64,000 bases of DNA, taken from contig NZ_JAJSDX010000005.1 of the NCBI RefSeq assembly GCF_021272205.1, positions 124,001-188,000 on the forward strand, in the 5' to 3' direction. Origin of the DNA: Pantoea sp. Mb-10. Lineage in GTDB: Bacteria > Pseudomonadota > Gammaproteobacteria > Enterobacterales > Enterobacteriaceae. Both the position numbers and the translations under genes were made by a program. The notes under the pieces are model-generated. The model was not told where the DNA came from, searched no databases, and saw only the letters and a list, made by a program, of their open reading frames with translations. Below, one piece after another: positions 9,992 to 20,051 of the stretch (position 1 is its first letter; each line of letters opens with the position of its first letter).

Positions 9992-11197
9992 TCACTGCTG
10001 ATCCTGGCAAGGGGTGGAGAAGTGAGCAACATCACTTTGTGCGGTTGCGCGACGTTGCCAAATAAAACCGGCCCACGCCAGGATCACCGTGGCCGCCATC
10101 ACCAACGTGGTATTAAACAGCGCCGCAGTCAACCCCGCAGACACCAGCAGGCTAGCCGCGAAGCACAGGCCCAGCTGCATCAAATTTTGTAGCCCAGCGG
10201 CTTTGCCCGTAGCGTGAGGAAACGGCGCCAGCGCACTGGCAACGACGATGGGATAAATGGCTCCGTTGGCCAGCGCCATACCGCAGAAGGGCAGCAGCAG
10301 CGCCACCAGTGACGAGGTGGCGGTGAGTGCGACGGCAAACAGGCTTAACACGCTGATGCTGTAAACCACCAGCAGCCACGGCAGTAACTGCGCACCGCTT
10401 ACGCGATTAAGCAGGGCGCGGCAGCCAAAGCCACCGATCAGGAATGCCACCGTTTGCGGAATATAGCTCAGGCCGATATCCGCAGGCGTCAAGCCCGCCG
10501 AAGCGAGAATAAACGGCGAGCCGGTTAACCAGGCAAAGAAGCTGGCCGAGCACGCCGAATAGATCAGCACGTTCCCACTCCAGATGCGGGTCGCCATAAT
10601 CGCTAGCCAGCCGGGCTGCGCGCGTGAGTGGGCCGGCGTTTGCCGCGTGGGCGCCGTGAGCCTTAGCGTGCCGAGCAGCAGCAGGACGGTGATGAGCGTG
10701 AGCGTAATAAAAATGCTGCGCCAGTGAAAATGGCTCATCAGCCATGCGCCCAGAAGCGGTGCCAGCGCGGGCGACAGCGCCACCAAGGGCATAATGGTGG
10801 CGAATACTTTGTTCGCCTGCGCTTTGGCGTAGCGATCCACCACCAGCGCCTGCCAGCTGACCGCTGCTGCGCAGACACCAATGGCCTGTACAAAGCGCAG
10901 CGTCAGCATCGCCTCCACGCTTGTTACCCACAGCATGCCGAGACAGGCAAGCGCGAATAACGATAAGCCTGCCAGTAAGATAGGTTTACGCCCAAAACGG
11001 TCGGACAGCGGCCCCCAAATCACTTGGGCGCAGGCAAAGCCGCCTAAAAATAGGCTGAGACTGGCGCTAATGGCGCCGGGCGAGGACGCGAGGTCATGCT
11101 GCATGGCGCCAAACGCGGGCAGGTACATATCGGTCGCAAGAAAGCCCAGCATGCTCAGCAGGGCGAGATAGAGAAGAAATCCTTTCGATGACACCAT
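9992..11197 (-). CDS. punC: Purine nucleoside MFS transporter PunC (YdhC)
   Basis: This major-facilitator protein is of the Bcr/CflA drug-resistance subgroup. E. coli YdhC was renamed PunC after work on purine nucleoside uptake. The ATG at 11197 gives 401 aa and an N-terminus ([11 protein letters not shown]) aligning residue by residue with E. coli; an earlier ATG at 11209 is possible. The MFS motif A region [16 protein letters not shown] follows TM2, and 12 hydrophobic segments are evident. It is divergent from the LysR gene punR, its known regulator. Confidence 0.92.
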   Translation of the reverse strand: MVSSKGFLLYLALLSMLGFLATDMYLPAFGAMQHDLASSPGAISASLSLFLGGFACAQVIWGPLSDRFGRKPILLAGLSLFALACLGMLWVTSVEAMLTLRFVQAIGVCAAAVSWQALVVDRYAKAQANKVFATIMPLVALSPALAPLLGAWLMSHFHWRSIFITLTLITVLLLLGTLRLTAPTRQTPAHSRAQPGWLAIMATRIWSGNVLIYSACSASFFAWLTGSPFILASAGLTPADIGLSYIPQTVAFLIGGFGCRALLNRVSGAQLLPWLLVVYSISVLSLFAVALTATSSLVALLLPFCGMALANGAIYPIVVASALAPFPHATGKAAGLQNLMQLGLCFAASLLVSAGLTAALFNTTLVMAATVILAWAGFIWQRRATAQSDVAHFSTPCQDQQ

Positions 11198-11304
11198 TTT
11201 TATTCTCATGGGCAAAATGAACGCCGAGGAGTGTAAAAGGGTGCATCCCGTTTTGTGAAACGCTAATATTTGTGCAGTGCTGTGAATTTTTTTGAAGGGA
11301 AACT

Positions 11305-12216
11305 ATGTGGTCTGAATACGCCCTTGAAGTGGTGGATGCCGTTGCCCGCACGGGCAGCTTCAGCGCGGCGGCGCAGGAGTTGCACCGCGTGCCTTCTGCT
11401 ATCAGCTACACCGTTCGTCAGTTAGAAACCTGGCTGGCTGTTCCTCTGTTTGAGCGCCAGCACCGCGAGGTGATCCTGACGCCAGCCGGAGAGCATTTTG
11501 TGCGTGAGGGCCGCGCTGTTATCAAAAAAATGCTGGCTACGCGGCGACAGTGCCAGCAACTTGCCAACGGCTGGCGCGGCCAGCTCAGCATCGCCGTGGA
11601 CTGCATTGTCAAGCCGCAACGCACGCGCCAGTTGGTGAAAGACTTCTATCGCCACTTTCCGGACATGGAGCTGGTCATCAGCTATGAAGTGTTTAACGGC
11701 GTTTGGGATGCGCTGGCCGATGCGCGTGTCGATGTGGCGATTGGCGCCACCCAAGCCATCCCGGTTGGCGGGCGCTTTGCTTTTCAGGACATGGGCGCCC
11801 TGAACTGGCGCTGCGTCGTGAGTCCCGGTCACGCCTTGGCACACAGCGTGCAGCCCGACGACGATATGCTGCGTGCATGGCCATCTCTGGTTTTGGAAGA
11901 TACCTCGCGCGCGCTGCCGCGGCGCATGACCTGGACGCTCGATAATCAGCGGCGTTTGGTGGTGCCCGACTGGGATACCGGCCTGGCGTGTCTCCAGGAC
12001 GGATTGTGCGTCGGCATGGTGCCGGGCCATTTGGCGCGACCGCTGCTGAACAGCGGTGCGCTGGTGGAGCTCACCTTGGCGCAACCGTTTCCCGACAGCC
12101 CGTGCTGCGTCAGCTGGTCTGAGCAGCGCGCCTCGCCGGCGCTGGCGTGGCTGCTGACTTACCTGGGCGATGCAGAGACGCTGAATCAAGAGTGGCTTAG
12201 CGAGTCAGCCGCTTAG
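11305..12216 (+). CDS. punR: LysR-type regulator PunR (YdhB)
   Basis: This is a LysR-family transcription factor of 303 aa (E. coli YdhB has 310). The N-terminal winged helix-turn-helix (residues about 1-60, [16 protein letters not shown]) is followed by a LysR substrate-binding domain. It is divergent from punC with a 107-bp shared promoter region. E. coli PunR activates punC in response to purine nucleosides. The stop overlaps the purR stop by four bases in convergent orientation. Confidence 0.9.
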   Translation: MWSEYALEVVDAVARTGSFSAAAQELHRVPSAISYTVRQLETWLAVPLFERQHREVILTPAGEHFVREGRAVIKKMLATRRQCQQLANGWRGQLSIAVDCIVKPQRTRQLVKDFYRHFPDMELVISYEVFNGVWDALADARVDVAIGATQAIPVGGRFAFQDMGALNWRCVVSPGHALAHSVQPDDDMLRAWPSLVLEDTSRALPRRMTWTLDNQRRLVVPDWDTGLACLQDGLCVGMVPGHLARPLLNSGALVELTLAQPFPDSPCCVSWSEQRASPALAWLLTYLGDAETLNQEWLSESAA

Positions 12217-13238
12217 CGGCGGTAATCACGGAAGGGGCCATCCGCCACGGAGCGGCGTTCGATCAGCGACGGCTGCACTTCGATGGTTTGCGGCTCTTCA
12301 CGTTTACTGGTGATCCTGTCTAACAACATCTCCAGCGCTTTCTCACCCAGTTGCGCCTTGGGTTGATGCACGGTGGTCAGGGCGGGGGTGAAGTAGCGCG
12401 CGTTGCGCACATTGTCGTAACCGATCACCGAAATATCCTGCGGCACGCGCAAGCCCATTTCATCGGCGGCGCATATCGCGCCCATTGCCATGATGTCGCC
12501 GCCGCAGAACACCGCCGTGGGGCGCTGCTTTTGGTTGAGGATCTGCTGCATGGCTAGATAACCGGACTCCGGTTCAAAATCACCTTGCACGATCCATTCG
12601 GGACGCACCGTGATACCCGCCTCGTTCATGGCTTGCAAAAAGCCCGCATGGCGACCACCGCCAGTGTTGCGTTCCATCTGACCAGGAATGGCGCCAATAT
12701 CACGATGACCGCGCTCAATCAGGTAGCGGCCCGCCAGATAACCGCCGTGAAACGCATTATCTTGAACGGTGTCGGTGAAATCGCCGCGCGATGCGCCCCA
12801 GTCCATGACCACCATGGGAATATTGCGATTCTCCTCCAGCATTTGCAGCAGATCGTCCGGGTATTCGGAACACATCACCAGCAGTCCGTCGACGCGTTTT
12901 TGCGCCATCATAGAGAGATAGGCGCGCTGTTTTTGCAGATCATTGTGGGCGTTACCGAGAATCAGCGTGTAGCCGCGTTCAAAACAGTGGTTTTCTACCG
13001 CTTCGATAATTTCTGCAAAATAGGGCGCCTCGCTGGATGTGGCAAGCAACCCCAGCGTTTTGGTGTGGTTAACTTTCAGGCTGCGCGCCACGGCGCTGGG
13101 GGAATAGTGAAGCGCTTTGATCGCTTCCCATACGGCATTACGCGTCTCTTCCGCGACAAAGCGCGTTTTATTGATGACATGGGAAACGGTGGTGGTAGAG
13201 ACACCCGCGCGTTTTGCCACATCTTTAATTGTTGCCAT
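12213..13238 (-). CDS. purR: Purine repressor PurR
   Basis: PurR is a LacI-family repressor that binds hypoxanthine or guanine and represses purine and pyrimidine biosynthesis genes. It has 341 aa, identical in length to E. coli PurR. The N-terminus [26 protein letters not shown] is the LacI helix-turn-helix, followed by the hinge helix [10 protein letters not shown] and the periplasmic-binding-protein-like effector domain. Clustering with punRC links purine uptake and control. A PurR-like half-palindrome upstream suggests autoregulation, as in E. coli. Confidence 0.97.
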   Translation of the reverse strand: MATIKDVAKRAGVSTTTVSHVINKTRFVAEETRNAVWEAIKALHYSPSAVARSLKVNHTKTLGLLATSSEAPYFAEIIEAVENHCFERGYTLILGNAHNDLQKQRAYLSMMAQKRVDGLLVMCSEYPDDLLQMLEENRNIPMVVMDWGASRGDFTDTVQDNAFHGGYLAGRYLIERGHRDIGAIPGQMERNTGGGRHAGFLQAMNEAGITVRPEWIVQGDFEPESGYLAMQQILNQKQRPTAVFCGGDIMAMGAICAADEMGLRVPQDISVIGYDNVRNARYFTPALTTVHQPKAQLGEKALEMLLDRITSKREEPQTIEVQPSLIERRSVADGPFRDYRR

Positions 13239-13321
13239 GAAAAAGAACTCCCGGCTTATTGCAACTTGCTGATAAGCATAGTGTTAAACGATTGCGTCTG
13301 CTAAGGGTTTTATGCCCCAAA

Positions 13322-13337
13322 TGGGGAACGTTTTCGC
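13322..13337. promoter_or_regulatory. Possible PurR operator upstream of purR
   Basis: The sequence centred at 13329 has a good right half-site (CGTTTTCG) compared with the PurR consensus ACGCAAACGTTTTCGT but a poor left half. It lies about 85 bp upstream of the purR start. The remaining gap 13239-13556 shows no gene. Confidence 0.4.
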
Positions 13338-13556
13338 CAATAATTACGGGAAAAAAGGCGTTAGCAGGCGGCAAAGATAGCGTGCGCTCTGTGTGTTGCG
13401 CAACGAAAGGCGGCGATTCTAGCAAGCTGGCGCAATAAAGACGAGATCTTTGCCTAACCCGCGGCAAATTTCGCTAAATACACCGCGCGTTTCCGCAAAA
13501 GTAGGCCAGCAAAGGCGAGGCGTCAGCGGCAGAAACAGATTTACACGTGGAAAGGC

Positions 13557-13591
13557 AATAAAAAAGCCGGTGCGCGATGCCGCGACCGGCT
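13557..13591 (-). terminator. mepH terminator
   Basis: The stem AGCCGGT / ACCGGCT (13565-13571 and 13585-13591) pairs across a GC-rich loop and is followed on the minus strand by a T-run. It lies 27 bp beyond the mepH stop. Confidence 0.85.
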
Positions 13592-13617
13592 GATGACGAA
13601 AAGAGGTTGCGCAACGG

Positions 13618-14403
13618 CTAGCGAATAGTTTTGGGCGTCATCATGCGGCGTGCGCCAACGTAATGCTTTTGCCAATAATCCTCGCCCAGCGCGCTGATTT
13701 GGATGTCTTTTCCCGTACGAGGTGACTGAATAAATTTACCGTTGCCCAGATAGACACCGACGTGATCGGCAGTGCCGCGATTGTTGATGCGGAAGAACAC
13801 CAGATCGCCTTTTTCCAGCAGTTCCCGTTTGATGGGGGAGGCGTCACGCAGGTGGTACATTTCGTTTGCGGTGCGGGGGAAACGGTACTTCACCAGATCT
13901 TTGTAGGCGTACCACACCAGCCCACTGCAATCAAAACCGGTGTGTGGCGAGGTGCCACCCCACTGATAAGGCTTGCCAAGCTGGCCCATCAATTTAGTCA
14001 TCGCCGTCTCACGCGCCTTTTGATAGCGCAAACGGTGCGATTTACTCATTTTTATCCCGGTCAGCGACGGCACGTCGTCGTCGTCAGTGCGCGCCATTTT
14101 TGTGGGGCGCTGATGACCGTATTTTTTGACGGGGCTTTTAAGCAGGATCTTTTTGCGGGCCGATTTTTGTGGCGCCTTAGCGGTTTGAAGCTGTTTTTTG
14201 AGTTTGAGTTTTTGTACGGAGGTCAGGCGCGATTTCTTCGCTGTGGTTTTGAGCGGACGTCGCTTGCGCCGTTCATCTTCACGCGCACTTTTTTTATCTG
14301 CCTTATGCAAACTGACATTAACAGGCGCATGCGGAGACGCAGAGGCCACATTAAAGAACAATTGGGCGAAAGCCAGTATGAAAAGCGTAATGAGTAAACG
14401 CAT
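13618..14403 (-). CDS. mepH: Murein endopeptidase MepH (NlpC/P60)
   Basis: MepH is a periplasmic D,D-endopeptidase that cleaves 3-4 peptidoglycan crosslinks so that the wall can expand. The product has 261 aa (E. coli MepH/YdhO has 271). A Sec signal peptide ends near residue 23 (SASP), followed by a very basic Lys/Arg-rich linker to about residue 105. The NlpC/P60 domain has the catalytic Cys in GFDCSGLVWYAY and the His in ADHVGVYLG. The position between purR and grxD matches E. coli. Confidence 0.94.
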   Translation of the reverse strand: MRLLITLFILAFAQLFFNVASASPHAPVNVSLHKADKKSAREDERRKRRPLKTTAKKSRLTSVQKLKLKKQLQTAKAPQKSARKKILLKSPVKKYGHQRPTKMARTDDDDVPSLTGIKMSKSHRLRYQKARETAMTKLMGQLGKPYQWGGTSPHTGFDCSGLVWYAYKDLVKYRFPRTANEMYHLRDASPIKRELLEKGDLVFFRINNRGTADHVGVYLGNGKFIQSPRTGKDIQISALGEDYWQKHYVGARRMMTPKTIR

Positions 14404-14765
14404 AGTCCGGTTACAGGTTAAGCAGACCCAAACAGAGGCTGCAGCTAAGTAAGAGAAATCTGATCATCGATCAGCGCCGAAGCAATTCTAATCCACTTTT
14501 TTTCGAAAAGGTAAGGGCTTTTTCGATTAATCTTTTGACCGAAAGAAACTGTTGCAAAAGTAAGCCATTTCAGCTGGTTAACCCAGCGTATTATTGCTGA
14601 TTATTAATTTTGACACGCTTTATCATCAAAGAGATCGACAGGGTAGACATCGCGGGCTTAACAAACATGGCGATCGTACCGGGCTGAGAGAAAAACCCAT
14701 TTTCAGTGTACGCGTTAAGTCGCTACAATAAACAAACACGAAGTGGAGCATTAAGGAAGGCATAA
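14404..14765. other. Gene-free gap between divergent mepH and grxD
   Basis: These 362 bp are AT-rich and carry the promoters of two divergent genes. No open frame with a ribosome site and no RNA gene could be supported. A GGAAGG-type site just before 14766 sets the grxD start. Confidence 0.6.
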
Positions 14766-15098
14766 ATGAGTACTATTGAAAAAATTCAGCGCCAGATCGC
14801 AGAAAACCCGATCCTGCTGTACATGAAAGGTTCCCCCAAGCTGCCAAGCTGTGGTTTCTCTGCGCAGGCTGTACAAGCGCTTTCCGCCTGCGGTGAGCGC
14901 TTCGCGTATGTTGATATTCTGCAAAACCCGGATATCCGTGCTGAACTGCCAAAATATGCAAACTGGCCTACGTTCCCTCAGCTGTGGGTTGACGGCGAGT
15001 TAGTTGGCGGCTGCGATATCATCGTTGAGATGTTCCAGCGCGGTGAGCTTCAGCCGCTGGTAAAAGAAACCGCTGAAAAACACAAAGAAGCGGAATAA
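14766..15098 (+). CDS. grxD: Monothiol glutaredoxin GrxD (Grx4)
   Basis: GrxD is a CGFS-type monothiol glutaredoxin that binds a bridging [2Fe-2S] cluster with glutathione and works with BolA proteins in iron metabolism. The product has 110 aa (E. coli 115). The active-site CGFS begins at Cys29 and the GSH-binding WPTFPQLWVDGELVGGCD motif follows. A strong terminator follows directly, shared with the convergent rnt gene. Confidence 0.97.
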   Translation: MSTIEKIQRQIAENPILLYMKGSPKLPSCGFSAQAVQALSACGERFAYVDILQNPDIRAELPKYANWPTFPQLWVDGELVGGCDIIVEMFQRGELQPLVKETAEKHKEAE

Positions 15099-15100
15099 TA

Positions 15101-15129
15101 AAAAAGGCCGACAGTGTCGGCCTTTTTTT
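15101..15129. terminator. Terminator between grxD and rnt
   Basis: The stem GGCCGAC / GTCGGCC has a 3-nt loop, an A-run before and a T-run after. It can serve both the plus-strand grxD and the minus-strand rnt. Confidence 0.92.
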
Positions 15130-15143
15130 ATGTCTGTTTGCAG

Positions 15144-15827
15144 CTACTGTGCGGCGCTGTCGTGCGTCTCATCCTCGAGTGAGGGGGCGTCGCTCACTGG
15201 CAGTGGCCAGCCACCCAACCGTTTCCATCGATTCACCAGTTCACAGAACAGCGTTGCCGTTTGTTCAGTATCATACAGTGCGGAGTGCGCTTGGGTGCTA
15301 TCAAACGCCATGCCCGCAGCAATACAGGCTTTCGCCAGTACCGTTTGCCCCAGCACTAAACCGCTCAGCGCGGCGGTGTCGAAGGTGGCAAACGGGTGGA
15401 ACGGATTGCGTTTCAGGCCCACACGCTCTGCCGCGGCCATCAGGAAATTGTGATCAAAAGTCGCATTATGCGCGACAATAATGGCGCGGTTGCAGAGGCT
15501 CTCTTTGGTTCCTTTGCGCACCATCTTAAAAATGGCATGCAGCGCCTCATATTCACTGACGGCACCGCGTAAAGGGTTGTGGGGATCGATGCCGGTAAAC
15601 GCCAGCGCTTCAGGATGCAGCAGCGCGCCTTCAAATGGCTCCACGTGAAAATGCAGAGTTTCATCGCGATGAAGCCAACCATCGTCATCCATCTTGAGCG
15701 TGGTGGCCGCGATTTCCAACAGCGCGTCGGTTTGCGCATTGAAGCCGGCCGTCTCAACGTCAATGACCACAGGGTAAAAACCGCGAAAGCGTTGATGAAG
15801 GGCGTTTGGAGCGTTCGATTCAGACAT
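15144..15827 (-). CDS. rnt: Ribonuclease T
   Basis: RNase T is a DEDDh 3'-5' exoribonuclease that trims tRNA and 5S/23S rRNA 3' ends and takes part in tRNA end turnover. The product has 227 aa (E. coli 215), the extra length being a C-terminal tail after [13 protein letters not shown]. Catalytic residues Asp23 and Glu25 lie in VIDVETAGF, with [10 protein letters not shown] and HSALYDTE forming the later Exo motifs. It is the last gene after nemR-nemA-gloA on the same strand. Confidence 0.96.
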   Translation of the reverse strand: MSESNAPNALHQRFRGFYPVVIDVETAGFNAQTDALLEIAATTLKMDDDGWLHRDETLHFHVEPFEGALLHPEALAFTGIDPHNPLRGAVSEYEALHAIFKMVRKGTKESLCNRAIIVAHNATFDHNFLMAAAERVGLKRNPFHPFATFDTAALSGLVLGQTVLAKACIAAGMAFDSTQAHSALYDTEQTATLFCELVNRWKRLGGWPLPVSDAPSLEDETHDSAAQ

Positions 15828-15931
15828 CAGGATCTCATAGCATTGAATGGGGCAGCGCGCATTATGGCAAAAATTGCGGAGGGGTGCAGCAGGAGAGAAA
15901 CCAGTCCACGTGCGTGGACTGGTGGCGGCAA

Positions 15932-16339
15932 TCAGTTGCCGAGGCCGTTGCCGGCATGTTTGTTTTCAATCAGCTCAATTTTATAGCCGTCTGGATCTTC
16001 AACAAACGCGATGATCGTGGAGCCGCCTTTAACGGGACCCGCTTCGCGCGTGACGTTACCGCCCGCACTGCGGATACGCTCGCAGGTCTCGGCGACGTTA
16101 TCCACGCCCAGCGCAATGTGGCCGTAAGCATTACCCAGTTCGTATTTATCCACGCCCCAATTGTAGGTCAGCTCAATAACCGCACCTTCGCTCTCTTCGG
16201 TATAGCCCACAAAAGCGAGGGTGTATTTGTACTCGCTGTTTTCGCTCTGGCGCAGCACGCGCATGCCTAACACGCGGGTGTAGAAATCAATCGAGCGTTG
16301 CAGATCGCCAACGCGCAGCATGGTATGAAGTAAACGCAT
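15932..16339 (-). CDS. gloA: Lactoylglutathione lyase (glyoxalase I)
   Basis: GloA isomerises the methylglyoxal-glutathione hemithioacetal to S-lactoylglutathione. It has 135 aa, the short Ni-dependent type. The four metal ligands are at E. coli positions: His5, Glu56, His74 and Glu122. In E. coli it is cotranscribed with nemRA, giving electrophile-inducible detoxification through NemR; the same order is kept here, 110 bp downstream of nemA. Confidence 0.97.
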   Translation of the reverse strand: MRLLHTMLRVGDLQRSIDFYTRVLGMRVLRQSENSEYKYTLAFVGYTEESEGAVIELTYNWGVDKYELGNAYGHIALGVDNVAETCERIRSAGGNVTREAGPVKGGSTIIAFVEDPDGYKIELIENKHAGNGLGN

Positions 16340-16449
16340 AACATCCTCTTTTTAATCACGTCATCGGGGAATGACGCTGGCAAACACAGTATAGCCCGTA
16401 ATGCCGGGCTTAAACGCAGCGGTCGCCAGCACAGGGCGACCGCAGCTAA

Positions 16450-17547
16450 TTACAGGGTAGGGTAGTCGGTATAGCCTTCCGCACCGCCGCCATAGAAGCT
16501 TTCCGGGCGCTGTGGATTCAGCGGCGCATCCTGTTGCAAGCGCGCGACCAGATCCGGGTTGGCGATAAAGTCGCGGCCAAAGGCCACCGCATCGATGAGG
16601 CCACGGGCAATGAGATCGTCCGCTTTTTCTACGGTATACGCGCCGGCACCAATGATCACGCCAGGGAAGCGCGCGCGCACTTTTTCACGGAACGCATCGG
16701 TGTAAGGTTTGCCGCCAGCCCAGTCAGGCTCGGAGAGATGCAGATACGCCAGGCCACGCTTGCCCAGCTCGCTGATGTACCACAGCGCCGCTTCTTCTTC
16801 ATCCGGGCCGTTGTCCAAATTCTGGAACGCACCAATCGGGGAGATACGAATGCCTACGCGGTCAGCAGACCAGTTGGCAATCGCCGCGTCCACGACTTCC
16901 AGCGCAAAACGGCCGCGTTTCTCGATGGAACCGCCATATTCATCGGTGCGCTGGTTAGAGCCCGGCGCCAGGAACTGATGCATCAGGTAGCCGTGCGCCG
17001 AGTGCAGCTCCAGCAAATCAAAATCTGCCTCGCGTGCGTTAGCCGCAGCTTGGCCAAAATCTTTTACGATTTGCTGAATTTCCGGCACCGTTAGCGCGCG
17101 CGGCATGGACGTATCTTCACGGTAGACCGATCCATCTTCGGCACGCAGTGAGGTGCGCGTACCCGCTGGCAGCGCTGAGGGCGCCACGGGTGCCTCACCG
17201 CCAGGCTGTACGCTGTGATGAGAAATACGGCCAGTGTGCCACAGTTGGACGGCGCTGTGACCGTTGGCGGCGTGAATACCTTCGTTAATCCGCTTCCAAG
17301 CCGCTATTTGCTCGTCGGTGTGCAACCCGGGTGCACCCGCGTAACCTTTCGCCTGGAAGGAGACCTGCGTGGCTTCGGTGATGATCAAGCCGGCGCTGGC
17401 GCGCTGCTGATAGTACTCCGCCATCAGCGGCGTAGGAATATCGCCTGGCTCAATGCTGCGTAGACGCGTCAGCGGGGCCATAAATACGCGATTGGGTACG
17501 GTGATCGCGCCCACTTTCAGTGGGGTAAACAGCTGTTTGCTCGCCAT
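16450..17547 (-). CDS. nemA: N-ethylmaleimide reductase NemA (old yellow enzyme)
   Basis: NemA is an FMN- and NADPH-dependent ene-reductase acting on maleimides, nitrate esters and other electrophiles. It has 365 aa, E. coli length. Family features include the N-terminal [15 protein letters not shown] strand, the [19 protein letters not shown] segment with substrate-binding His and the NQRTDEYGG signature, and the C-terminal [10 protein letters not shown] phosphate loop. Downstream of nemR with a NemR-type box in the 48-bp gap. A second family member sits at 48569. Confidence 0.96.
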   Translation of the reverse strand: MASKQLFTPLKVGAITVPNRVFMAPLTRLRSIEPGDIPTPLMAEYYQQRASAGLIITEATQVSFQAKGYAGAPGLHTDEQIAAWKRINEGIHAANGHSAVQLWHTGRISHHSVQPGGEAPVAPSALPAGTRTSLRAEDGSVYREDTSMPRALTVPEIQQIVKDFGQAAANAREADFDLLELHSAHGYLMHQFLAPGSNQRTDEYGGSIEKRGRFALEVVDAAIANWSADRVGIRISPIGAFQNLDNGPDEEEAALWYISELGKRGLAYLHLSEPDWAGGKPYTDAFREKVRARFPGVIIGAGAYTVEKADDLIARGLIDAVAFGRDFIANPDLVARLQQDAPLNPQRPESFYGGGAEGYTDYPTL

Positions 17548-17562
17548 GGTGTCTCCTAATAG

Positions 17563-17577
17563 TAGACCGGTCGTCTT
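17563..17577. promoter_or_regulatory. NemR-type box upstream of nemA
   Basis: TAGACCGGTCGTCTT resembles the NemR palindrome and shares its left half with the box before nemR at 18207-18222. It lies between nemR and nemA, so an internal NemR-controlled start is possible. Confidence 0.5.
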
Positions 17578-17595
17578 GAAAGGGCTTTTTTTAAA

Positions 17596-18192
17596 TCAGC
17601 GGCTTGCAAGCCACTGTTCGATGGTGTCGAGCGCCAGACTAATAGGGCCTGACTCCCGAGATATTTTGCTCTGCAAGCTGGCGCCGAGCCACAGCAGGTA
17701 GCAGCGCTGAGCCAGCTGTTGCGGCGTCTGATCGAACGGCAGCGGTTGGAAAGCCGCGACCTCTGTCAGGCACGCTGCATAAGCCGCGATAACCGCATTG
17801 GCACCCTGCTGTAGCGCAGTGCGCATCGGCTCAGAGAGATCGCACACTTCTGCTGAGAGCTTCACGCCCAGGCATCCCATAATATGCCCCTGCTCAATAA
17901 ACAGCGTTTCGGCGTAGCGGAAATGGGCGAGGAACCGCGCGCGCGCTGACGCGGCGGGGCGATGCAACTGCTGCTCAAGCTGCGCCAAAAAGTGGTTGAA
18001 GTAGCGCTCAAGCAGCGCGACGCCAAACGCTTCTTTCGAGGGAAAATAGTGGTAAAAGGAGCCCTTTGGCACTTTTGCCAGTGCCAGCATCTCACTCAGA
18101 CCCATTCCCGTGAAGCCGCGCTGCAGGCACACCTGCTCGCCAACAGCAAGCAGGTGTTCACGGGTTTCATTGCGTTGCGAACTCTTATTCAT
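17596..18192 (-). CDS. nemR: Electrophile-sensing repressor NemR (TetR family)
   Basis: NemR is a TetR-family repressor inactivated by bleach, quinones and glyoxals. The ATG at 18192 gives 198 aa (a TTG six bases earlier is less likely). The N-terminal helix-turn-helix is GFTGMGLSEMLALAKVPKGSFYHYF. The redox-reactive cysteine (Cys106 in E. coli) is retained as Cys107 in MGCLGVKLSAEVCDLS, and the lysine of the sulfenamide-type Cys-Lys pair is present in LQSKISRE. It heads the nemR-nemA-gloA operon. Confidence 0.95.
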   Translation of the reverse strand: MNKSSQRNETREHLLAVGEQVCLQRGFTGMGLSEMLALAKVPKGSFYHYFPSKEAFGVALLERYFNHFLAQLEQQLHRPAASARARFLAHFRYAETLFIEQGHIMGCLGVKLSAEVCDLSEPMRTALQQGANAVIAAYAACLTEVAAFQPLPFDQTPQQLAQRCYLLWLGASLQSKISRESGPISLALDTIEQWLASR

Positions 18193-18206
18193 GCCCAACA
18201 GAGTAG

Positions 18207-18222
18207 TAGACCAGTCGGTCTA
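18207..18222. promoter_or_regulatory. NemR operator
   Basis: TAGACCAGTCGGTCTA is a perfect palindrome with 6-bp arms and a 4-bp centre, 15 bp upstream of the nemR start. It matches the TAGACC/GGTCTA type of box known for NemR. The eptA stop codon lies inside it. Confidence 0.75.
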
Positions 18223-19869
18223 ATGCAAATCAGCGGTTGTCGGCTGGCACGATTTGATCATATCCAGGGCAGGCTGATACTGCTGAGTTTGAATATTGAA
18301 CATGCCCAACACGGTATGGAAAAGGTTGTCCTGCGACACCGGCGCGCCCGCAGCTTGCTGACGTAAACACGCGTCGTCAATGTGGTAGGCGGTTTCGTAG
18401 CCAGGCGAAAGCCAGAGCAAAAGCGGAATATGCGTCTGCTGCGAAGGGGCGAACAGGTAGGGCGCACCGTGCAGATACATGCCGTGCTCACCGAGCGATT
18501 CGCCGTGGTCGGAGAGATAAACCAGCGCCACGTTAAAACGATCGCTGAGCGCTTTCAGCTTATCGATCGTTCGGCTCACCATGTCATCGGTATACAACAG
18601 GGTATTGTCGTAGGTGTTGACCAAGGCTTGGTGATCGCAATCTTGAATCTGTTTGCTGTCGCACGTGGGTAAAAAGCGGCGGAACTTGTCAGGATAGCGC
18701 TGGTAATAAGCCGGGCCATGGCTGCCCATCTGGTGCAGTACCACGATGCCATCGTTGTGCAGGCTATCAAGGTAGTTGTCAAGACGATGCAGTAACACGT
18801 CGTCCTGGCAAAAGCCGTCGTGGCAATATTCTGATAAACGCCACATCGTCATATCACTGTGCGGCACACGGCTGCATGCGCCTTTGCAGCCACCATCGTT
18901 TTCGCGCCACAGCACGCTAACCCCGGCGTGCGCCAGGACGTCAAGTAACCCTTCCTGATGGTGCGCCAGATTAGCATCGTAGTGCTGTCGCGGCATATTA
19001 GAGAACATACAGGGGACGGAGATGGCGGTCTCGGTGCCGCAAGAGCTGGCATTTTGATAGTAAATAACCTGCTGTTTTTTCAGTTCAGGGTTGGTTTCAC
19101 GCGCATAGCCCCCGAGCGAGAAGTTTTCAGCACGCGCGGTTTCCCCTACCACCAGAACCACCAGCGTTTTTTTCGCATTAGCACGAATAAGCGGGCCTTT
19201 GTGCGCATCCTGCCCAATTTTTACCAGCGCCTGGCTCCCTTGCAAGAAACGGTGATCAAGATAATGTCCGGCGCCGCTCACGACGTTCACCGGCGTGATC
19301 ATCTTGACCAAACCTTTGTTATTGCGAATCAGCGAGGCGTAATCTTTATAAAAAAGCACGCCCATCAGCAAAATCAGCAGCAGGGCACCCAGCGCGCTTG
19401 CCAGGCGGTGCAGCAGGCTCCACCACCAGCGCTGACCGCGTTTGATGCGCACCAGGCAGATGACGATAACCGGCAGTACACCCATCAAGATCATCCATAC
19501 CGCATAGCGCGTACTGATGAGCGCCATCGCTTCCTGCGGATCCGATTCAAATACGTTTTGAATCATGTTGGTGTCAATGACCGTGCCGAAGCTATACATA
19601 AAGTAGTTCGCGGCGGCACTCACCACGACCATAACCGCCAGCAGCGGCTTGCGTACCCAAGGCCAGGCGAGCAGGGAGAAAATCAAATAAAACGCGCTGG
19701 CCAGCACAAGGGGCATACTGGCGGCAAACAGATAGTCGTGAAGGCGATCGTAAGCGATGATTTCCCAGGCGCGGAATAAAAACAGTCCATTTAACACAAA
19801 GGTAAAAAACAGCGCCGCCAGCAAATTAAACAGGTTGGCGTGACACTGTAACCGGATGGCCACTTTCAT
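18220..19869 (-). CDS. eptA: Phosphoethanolamine-lipid A transferase, EptA family
   Basis: This inner-membrane enzyme adds phosphoethanolamine to lipid A phosphates at the periplasmic face, lowering susceptibility to polymyxins. It has 549 aa, the EptA/MCR size, with five N-terminal membrane segments (about 12-175) and a sulfatase-fold periplasmic domain. The metal ligand Glu243 lies in VVGETARAENF, the phosphoenzyme Thr281 in CGTETAISVPCMF, and further zinc ligands in YLSDHGESLGEHG. Six or more cysteines fit family disulfides. No pmrAB genes are adjacent, unlike E. coli. The stop overlaps the nemR operator. It is an insertion relative to E. coli gene order. Which eptA paralog it is cannot be settled from sequence alone. 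Confidence 0.88.
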   Translation of the reverse strand: MKVAIRLQCHANLFNLLAALFFTFVLNGLFLFRAWEIIAYDRLHDYLFAASMPLVLASAFYLIFSLLAWPWVRKPLLAVMVVVSAAANYFMYSFGTVIDTNMIQNVFESDPQEAMALISTRYAVWMILMGVLPVIVICLVRIKRGQRWWWSLLHRLASALGALLLILLMGVLFYKDYASLIRNNKGLVKMITPVNVVSGAGHYLDHRFLQGSQALVKIGQDAHKGPLIRANAKKTLVVLVVGETARAENFSLGGYARETNPELKKQQVIYYQNASSCGTETAISVPCMFSNMPRQHYDANLAHHQEGLLDVLAHAGVSVLWRENDGGCKGACSRVPHSDMTMWRLSEYCHDGFCQDDVLLHRLDNYLDSLHNDGIVVLHQMGSHGPAYYQRYPDKFRRFLPTCDSKQIQDCDHQALVNTYDNTLLYTDDMVSRTIDKLKALSDRFNVALVYLSDHGESLGEHGMYLHGAPYLFAPSQQTHIPLLLWLSPGYETAYHIDDACLRQQAAGAPVSQDNLFHTVLGMFNIQTQQYQPALDMIKSCQPTTADLH

Positions 19870-20051
19870 GAAAACTCATTAGTTAAGAAAATTGTGACAA
19901 TCATAGGATTGCAAGATGAGGAAAACCTTAACACAGGGCGGACAAATCAATGCCAGGAATTAGCACGGATAAGCGGCAATAAGCCAACAGGCTTTGCACA
20001 ATCCCTGTGACCTGTTATGACTATAGAGAAAAGCTAACTGGCGGAGGTGGT

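Noticed and set aside
14681..14690. GGCTGAGAG motif resembling part of a TPP riboswitch upstream of grxD
   Set aside because: The second conserved arm (ACCTGATCTGG type) is absent and grxD is not a thiamin gene.
19870..19960. Possible PmrA box upstream of eptA (GTTAAG and CTTAAC half sites)
   Set aside because: The two halves do not have the required spacing or orientation for a PmrA box.
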